A stretch of 64,000 bases of DNA, from positions 1-64,000 of the forward strand of contig NZ_JBJNRJ010000010.1 in assembly GCF_046233715.1 (NCBI RefSeq), read 5' to 3'. The position numbers and the translations under genes were made by a program. The notes under the pieces were generated by a model. The model was not told where the DNA came from and did no database searches. It saw only the letters and a list, made by a program, of their open reading frames with translations. Shown here piece by piece: positions 59,912 to 64,000 of the stretch (positions within the stretch are counted from its first letter, which is position 1; each line of letters begins with the position of its first letter). Origin of the DNA: Trujillonella humicola. Lineage in GTDB: Bacteria > Actinomycetota > Actinomycetes > Mycobacteriales > Geodermatophilaceae.

Positions 59912-60390
59912 TCAGGCGGCACCGGGTGGCGAGCCGGCGGGGGTGCCGGCCACGGAGAGCAGCTGGCTGGCGGCCAGGACCACGACCTCCGTGACCGCCG
60001 TCGGCCAGCCGATGCGGCTGGCCAGCAGCCGGCCGGCCGACCGGGACCCGCGGACGGCCGCGAAGAGGACACCGCCCGGGCGGGCCGCCCGGAGGAGCCG
60101 CAGCGCGCGGGCGAACCGCAGGAAGGTCACGGCCAGGAAGACCATCTGCGCACCCAGAAGCGACGCCGGTCCCGGGCCGCCCGCAGCACGAACCCGGCCA
60201 CGAACACCACCCAGCACAGCCGGCCGACGACGGTGAGGGTGGCCACCAGCCCCGCCTCCTGGGCGAGGACCTGCCCCAGCACGACCAGGACGAACACCGG
60301 CCCGAGCACGCCCATGGGCGTGTCCAGCCGCCGCGCCAACCCGTCCCGTTCCGGGGAGCCGGCCTCGTCCGGGGTGCCATCGGTGCGCAT
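59912..60390 (-). pseudogene. Broken voltage-sensor/K+ channel-like gene
   Basis: ATG 60390 opens a reading frame with a channel-like N-terminus (LDTPMGVLGPVFVLVVLGQVL, CWVVFVAGFVLRAARDRRRFW). The frame then fails near 60140-60170, and a second frame supplies VFLAVTFLRFARALRLLRAARPGG and GSRSAGRLLASRIGWPTAVTEVVVLAASQLL, the expected later helices of a voltage-sensor-like domain. The gene ends before any pore loop. Frame break plus missing pore suggest a decaying gene; a sequence error could account for the break but not for the missing pore. The intact 2TM channel next to it may have once worked with it. Confidence 0.6.
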
Positions 60391-60527
60391 GCACGTCACC
60401 TACCCCGCCCACCGCGGAGCCGGCGGTCGACCGCCGGCGGAGGGCCGAGGGGGTTGATCGGCCCCCTCCGCACGGGGCAGGGTGTGAGCCACACCACATC
60501 GATGAGCGCGCCGTTGCGGAGGTCGCC

Positions 60528-60719
60528 GTGGAGGCACACGTCGGAGACCGGATCGTCGTCCGTTCCACCCACACCGGGGAGCCGGCGCGCACCGGCCGGG
60601 TGATCCGGTGCCACGAACCCGACGGAGGCCCGCCGTACGAGGTGGAGTGGGAGCCCGACGGGCACACCGGCCTGTTCTACCCGGCCGGGACCGCCACCGT
60701 CGTCCGCGAGCAGGACTGA
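60528..60719 (+). CDS. DUF1918 protein
   Basis: A 63-residue beta-rich protein with the DUF1918 pattern: VGDRIVV, RTGRVIRCHEPDGGPPYEVEWEPDGHTGLFYPG. Common in actinobacteria, often near stress or translation genes; no known function. GTG 60528 after GGAGG-like cggagg. It is ten bases upstream of the EF-G-like gene, so the two are probably one transcript. Confidence 0.85.
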   Translation: MEAHVGDRIVVRSTHTGEPARTGRVIRCHEPDGGPPYEVEWEPDGHTGLFYPAGTATVVREQD

Positions 60720-60729
60720 GGGCCGGGGG

Positions 60730-62823
60730 ATGGTCAAGGACACGGCCCCGGCCCCGGCCCCGCGAGCCGCCGAGCGGGTCCGCAACGTCGCCCTCGTCGG
60801 CCACGCCGGCGCGGGCAAGACCACACTGGCCGAGGCGCTGCTCGCGGCCTCCGGGGCGCTGCCGCGCGCCGGCCGGGTCGAGGACGGCACGACCTGCCTC
60901 GACGCCGAGGACGTCGAGGTCCGCCAGCAGCGGTCGGTCGGCTTGGGCGCGGCGACGATCGAGCACGACGGGCACCGCGTCACGCTGCTGGACACCCCGG
61001 GCTCCCCGGACTTCGTGGGCGAGCTGCGGGCCGGGCTGCGGGCCGCGGACGCGGCGCTGTTCGTGGTCTCGGCCGCCGGCGGGGTGGACGCGGCGACCGT
61101 CCAGCTGTGGGAGGAGTGCGCCGCGGTCGGGATGCCGCGTGCCGTCGTCCTCACCCAGCTCGACCGGTCCCGCGCCGACGTCGACGACACCGTCCGCGCC
61201 TGCCAGGCGATGCTCGGCGAGGGGGTCTTCCCGCTGCACCTGGTGCAGCGCGGCCCCGACGGCGGCGTCCGCGGGCTGGTCTCCCTGCTCGAGCCGCACC
61301 CCGACGCCCCCGATCAGGCCGAGGCCGACCGGCTGCGCGCCGAGCTCATCGAGGCGGTGATCGGCGAGAGCGAGGACGAGACGCTCATGGACCGCTACCT
61401 CGCCGGCGAGGAGCTCGTCGTGGCCGACCTGGTGGCCGACCTGGAGACCGCCGTCGCCCGCGGTCACTTCCACCCCGTGCTGTGCGTCGCCCCGCTGACC
61501 GGCGTCGGCGTGCCCGAGCTGCTGGACCTGCTCGTGGCCGCCTTCCCGTGCCCGGTGGAGCACGGCTGCCCGCCGGTGACCCGGCCCGACGGCCGCCCGG
61601 CGCCGGCGCTGAGCTGCGACCCCGAGGGCCCGCTGGTCGCCGAGGTGGTGAAGACGACGACCGACCCCTACCTCGGCCGGGTCTCCCTGGTGCGGGTCTT
61701 CTCCGGCACGCTGCGCCCCGACACCCCGGTGCACGTCTCCGGGCACGGGATGGCCGACCGCGGCCATCCCGACCACGACGTCGACGAGCGCGTGGGCGCG
61801 ATCTCCTCGCCGCTGGGCACGGCGCTGCGCCCGGTCGCCGCCTGCCCGGCCGGCGACGTCTGCGCGGTCGCCCGGCTCACCTCCGCCGAGACCGGGGACA
61901 CGCTGTCCTCCCCGGAGGACCCCCACCTCATGACCCCGTGGGAGCTGCCGGTGCCGCAACTGCCGGTCGCCGTGGAGGCAGCCTCCCGCGCCGACGAGGA
62001 CCGGCTGGCCACCGCCCTGGCCCGGCTGGCCGCCGAGGACCCGACGGTCCGCGTCGAGCGTCGCCCCGACACCGGCCAGCTGCTGCTGTGGTGCGTGGGG
62101 GAGGGGCATGCCGAGGTGCTGCTGGACCGGCTGCGCTCGCGGCACGGCGTCGCCGTCTCCACCGTGCCGGTCCGCGTGCCCATGGTGGAGACCCTCGCCG
62201 GACCGGCCCGGGTGACCGGCCGGCTGGTCAAGCAGTCCGGCGGGCACGGCCAGTACGCCGTCGTGGTGGTCGAGGCCGAGCCCGGCCCGCCGGGCTCCGG
62301 CGTGGTCTTCGAGCAGCGGATCGTCGGCGGCACCGTGCCCGGGCAGTTCCACGGCAGCGTGGAGAAGGGCATCCGCACCCAGGCCGCCCGCGGGGTCAAC
62401 GGCGACCGCCCGCTGGTCGACGTCCACCTGACCCTCGTCGACGGCAAGGCCCACTCGGTGGACTCCTCCGACGCCTCCTTCCAGTCCGCCGGCGCCCTGG
62501 CCCTGCGGGAGGCGGCCTCGGCGGCCGGCACCCGGGTGCTCGAGCCCTGGTGCGAGGTCGCCGTCGTCGTGCCGGGGGAGTACGTCGGCGCGGTGATGAG
62601 CGACCTGGCCACCCGGCGGGCGCGGGTGACCGGCACCGATCCCGATCCCGACCGCGACCGGACGACGGTGCGCGCCGAGGTCCCCGAGGTGGAGCTGCTC
62701 AGCTACGCCGGCGCGCTGCGGTCGGTCTCGCACGGCACCGGGTCGTTCACCCGCGCGCCCCTGGGCTACGAGCCCGCCCCGGCCAACCTGGTGGCCGCCG
62801 GCCTCGTGGCGGTGCCGGCGTAG
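60730..62823 (+). CDS. Elongation factor G-like GTPase (FusA2 type)
   Basis: A 697-residue EF-G paralogue. G1 GHAGAGKTT, G3 DTPGSPDF, and G4 TQLD in place of NKxD, then domains II-V in order (VVKTTTDPYLGRVSLVRVFSG, PVRVPMVETLAG, QYAVVVVEAEP, HSVDSSDASFQSAGALALREA). The altered G4 is a feature of the EF-G2 group of actinobacteria (Rv0120c type), for which a classical translocase role has been questioned. ATG 60730 with GGGGG upstream. Confidence 0.88.
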   Translation: MVKDTAPAPAPRAAERVRNVALVGHAGAGKTTLAEALLAASGALPRAGRVEDGTTCLDAEDVEVRQQRSVGLGAATIEHDGHRVTLLDTPGSPDFVGELRAGLRAADAALFVVSAAGGVDAATVQLWEECAAVGMPRAVVLTQLDRSRADVDDTVRACQAMLGEGVFPLHLVQRGPDGGVRGLVSLLEPHPDAPDQAEADRLRAELIEAVIGESEDETLMDRYLAGEELVVADLVADLETAVARGHFHPVLCVAPLTGVGVPELLDLLVAAFPCPVEHGCPPVTRPDGRPAPALSCDPEGPLVAEVVKTTTDPYLGRVSLVRVFSGTLRPDTPVHVSGHGMADRGHPDHDVDERVGAISSPLGTALRPVAACPAGDVCAVARLTSAETGDTLSSPEDPHLMTPWELPVPQLPVAVEAASRADEDRLATALARLAAEDPTVRVERRPDTGQLLLWCVGEGHAEVLLDRLRSRHGVAVSTVPVRVPMVETLAGPARVTGRLVKQSGGHGQYAVVVVEAEPGPPGSGVVFEQRIVGGTVPGQFHGSVEKGIRTQAARGVNGDRPLVDVHLTLVDGKAHSVDSSDASFQSAGALALREAASAAGTRVLEPWCEVAVVVPGEYVGAVMSDLATRRARVTGTDPDPDRDRTTVRAEVPEVELLSYAGALRSVSHGTGSFTRAPLGYEPAPANLVAAGLVAVPA

Positions 62824-62924
62824 GCCCCCGCGACCGCGACCGCGGCCGGTCCGGCCGGTCGCCGCGGGTCCTGCCCGGCGAGGACGGCGTGGGCGCCACG
62901 TGCGGACGACGGCGCGGGGGACAC

Positions 62925-62930
62925 TAGCCT
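62925..62930 (+). promoter_or_regulatory. Possible -10 element TAGCCT
   Basis: gacacTAGCCT lies 54 bases before the phosphatidyltransferase start. It fits TANNNT with a plausible leader length. Confidence 0.35.
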
Positions 62931-62983
62931 CGGCAGCGGACCCGAGCGGGTCCGCTGCGAGCGCGCGTCGGGCGGGAGGAACG

Positions 62984-63655
62984 GTGACGTCGTCGAACGG
63001 GTCGTCCCTGCCCGTTCCCCGGCCGGTGCCGGAGGCGGTTCCCGCCGTCGACCGGGTCGCCGACCGCAACCAGCTCCCCGAGCGGGTCTGGACCCTGCCC
63101 AACGCCCTGTCGGTGCTGCGCCTGCTGGGTGTGCCGCTGTTCCTCTGGCTGCTGCTGGGTCCCGAGGCCGACGGCTGGGCCGTCGTCGTCCTCATGGTCG
63201 CCGGGTTCACCGACTGGGCCGACGGGGCGCTCGCCCGCGCGCTGGGCCAGTACAGCCGGCTGGGGGCGCTGCTGGACCCGGCGGCCGACCGCCTGTACAT
63301 CGTCTCGACGCTGATCGCCTTCGTGCTGCGCGACGTCGTGCCGTTCTGGGTCGTGGCCGTGCTCGTGGGCCGGGAGCTCGTGCTCGGCGTGATGCTGCTG
63401 GTGCTGCGCCGCTACGGCTACCCGCCGCTGCAGGTGCACTACCTGGGCAAGGCGGCCACCTTCATCCTCCTCTACGCGTTCCCGCTGCTGCTGCTCGCCG
63501 ACGGCGACGGGCCGCTGGTCGCCGTCGTGCAGCCGGTGGCCTGGTCGCTGACCATCTGGGGCGGCGTCCTGTACGTCGCCGCCGGCCTGCTCTACGTCGT
63601 CCAGGTGCTGGGCCTGGTGGCCGCGGAGCGGCGGGCCGCCCGGGCGGTGCCGTGA
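62984..63655 (+). CDS. CDP-alcohol phosphatidyltransferase
   Basis: A 223-residue phospholipid synthase with the complete CDP-OH-P motif D-x2-DG-x2-AR-x8-G-x3-D-x3-D: DWADGALARALGQYSRLGALLDPAAD. Five to six spans follow. It would join CDP-diacylglycerol with an alcohol such as glycerol phosphate (PgsA-like) or another phospholipid. The GTG follows GGGAGGA. Its stop overlaps the start of the DUF881 gene (GTGA). This order, phosphatidyltransferase then DUF881, is the conserved core locus of actinobacteria. Confidence 0.9.
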   Translation: MTSSNGSSLPVPRPVPEAVPAVDRVADRNQLPERVWTLPNALSVLRLLGVPLFLWLLLGPEADGWAVVVLMVAGFTDWADGALARALGQYSRLGALLDPAADRLYIVSTLIAFVLRDVVPFWVVAVLVGRELVLGVMLLVLRRYGYPPLQVHYLGKAATFILLYAFPLLLLADGDGPLVAVVQPVAWSLTIWGGVLYVAAGLLYVVQVLGLVAAERRAARAVP

Positions 63656-64000
63656 CCGCGCCCGTCCGGGGCGGCGGGCTCCGAGCGGCGGGCGCCTCGC
63701 TGCTGGACCAGGTGCTGGCCGAGACCCTGGATCCGGCCTACGAGCAGGCCGCCCGGGCGCGGGAGGAGAACCCGGCCCCGAGCCCCCGGCGCCGGGGCGG
63801 GGGCCGGCTGGCCGTCGCCCTCGTCATGGTCGCCGCGGGCGTGCTCGCCGCGGTCACCTACCACCTGACCGCCGTCGGCGCCGAGGGGAGGCAGGCGATC
63901 CGCGCCGCCCTCGTCGCCGACATCGGCAACGCGCAGGACCGCGCCGACGACCTCGCCGCCGAGCTCGAGCAGCTGCGTGCCGACGTGTCCCGCGCCCGCG
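63652..64000 (+). CDS. DUF881 family protein, 5' part
   Basis: The visible 116 residues hold a short N-terminal cytosolic segment, one membrane helix (about 53-71, AVALVMVAAGVLAAVTYHL) and the start of a coiled coil (DDLAAELEQLRADVSR). This is the start of a DUF881 protein, a relative of division-associated YlxW/YlxX proteins that lie in the same order before the small basic protein gene. The gene runs off the right edge. Confidence 0.85.
   Translation, partial: MTAPVRGGGLRAAGASLLDQVLAETLDPAYEQAARAREENPAPSPRRRGGGRLAVALVMVAAGVLAAVTYHLTAVGAEGRQAIRAALVADIGNAQDRADDLAAELEQLRADVSRAR

Noticed and set aside
60481..60495. Crp-like palindrome GGTGTGAGCCACACC
   Set aside because: Half-sites are separated by 3 bases, not 6 as in Crp/FNR sites; left as a short palindrome without assignment.

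Overview
Organism. The window is a single very GC-rich stretch with strong third-position G/C bias, GTG starts, GTGA/ATGA overlaps and purine-rich Shine-Dalgarno sites. The gene content (DUF222 HNH nuclease, DUF1918, DUF881, CstR-type repressor, many universal stress proteins) points to an actinobacterium. Protein style suggests Geodermatophilaceae (Blastococcus, Geodermatophilus, Modestobacter); the genus is inference. No tRNA, rRNA, CRISPR array, integrase or transposase was seen.

Left part (0.4-20 kb). A stress and envelope region holds two P-type cation ATPases, two related PAP2/kinase-like membrane proteins, three universal stress proteins (USPs), a wax-ester/diacylglycerol acyltransferase-like enzyme, a zinc alcohol dehydrogenase, a carboxylesterase and a frameshifted LGFP-repeat secreted protein. 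At 20-22.5 kb come a TerC exporter and a DUF4234 protein. At 22.5-26.1 kb is a self-contained persulfide/sulfide detoxification cluster: CstR-like repressor, TauE/SafE exporter, and rhodanese and MBL-rhodanese enzymes, with a near-perfect operator in front.

Middle (26-48 kb). A patatin is followed by an envelope module: lipoprotein, membrane protein and a natural RodA-type SEDS/class B PBP fusion, convergent with an MreB-like actin gene. Next come an aldehyde dehydrogenase, a PAS protein, a phosphoribosyltransferase-hydrolase, Hsp20, a GyrI-like protein, an acyl-CoA ligase, a second patatin, AraC and LuxR/MalT-type regulators, and an alkylsulfatase interrupted in a G7 tract.

Right part (50-64 kb). 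This is more ordinary: SnoaL-like, SDR, STAS, paired CNNM/CBS transporters, a pectinacetylesterase-like lipoprotein that reads without a stop into an aldehyde dehydrogenase, a 2TM channel, a broken voltage-sensor-like gene, an EF-G-like GTPase, and the conserved CDP-alcohol phosphatidyltransferase/DUF881 locus.

How it may work together. Intergenic regions from about 3 to 48 kb repeatedly carry a 14-bp element, GGGAC-N4-GNCCC, that resembles the mycobacterial DosR/DevR box. The genes next to it (USPs, Hsp20, CtpF-type ATPase, Tgs1-like acyltransferase, Rv0571c-like fusion) are the families of the Mycobacterium tuberculosis dormancy regulon. I infer a dormancy/hypoxia-type regulon that here also includes storage-lipid turnover and a dedicated MreB/SEDS-PBP wall-synthesis module. 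No DosR/DosS pair lies in the window.
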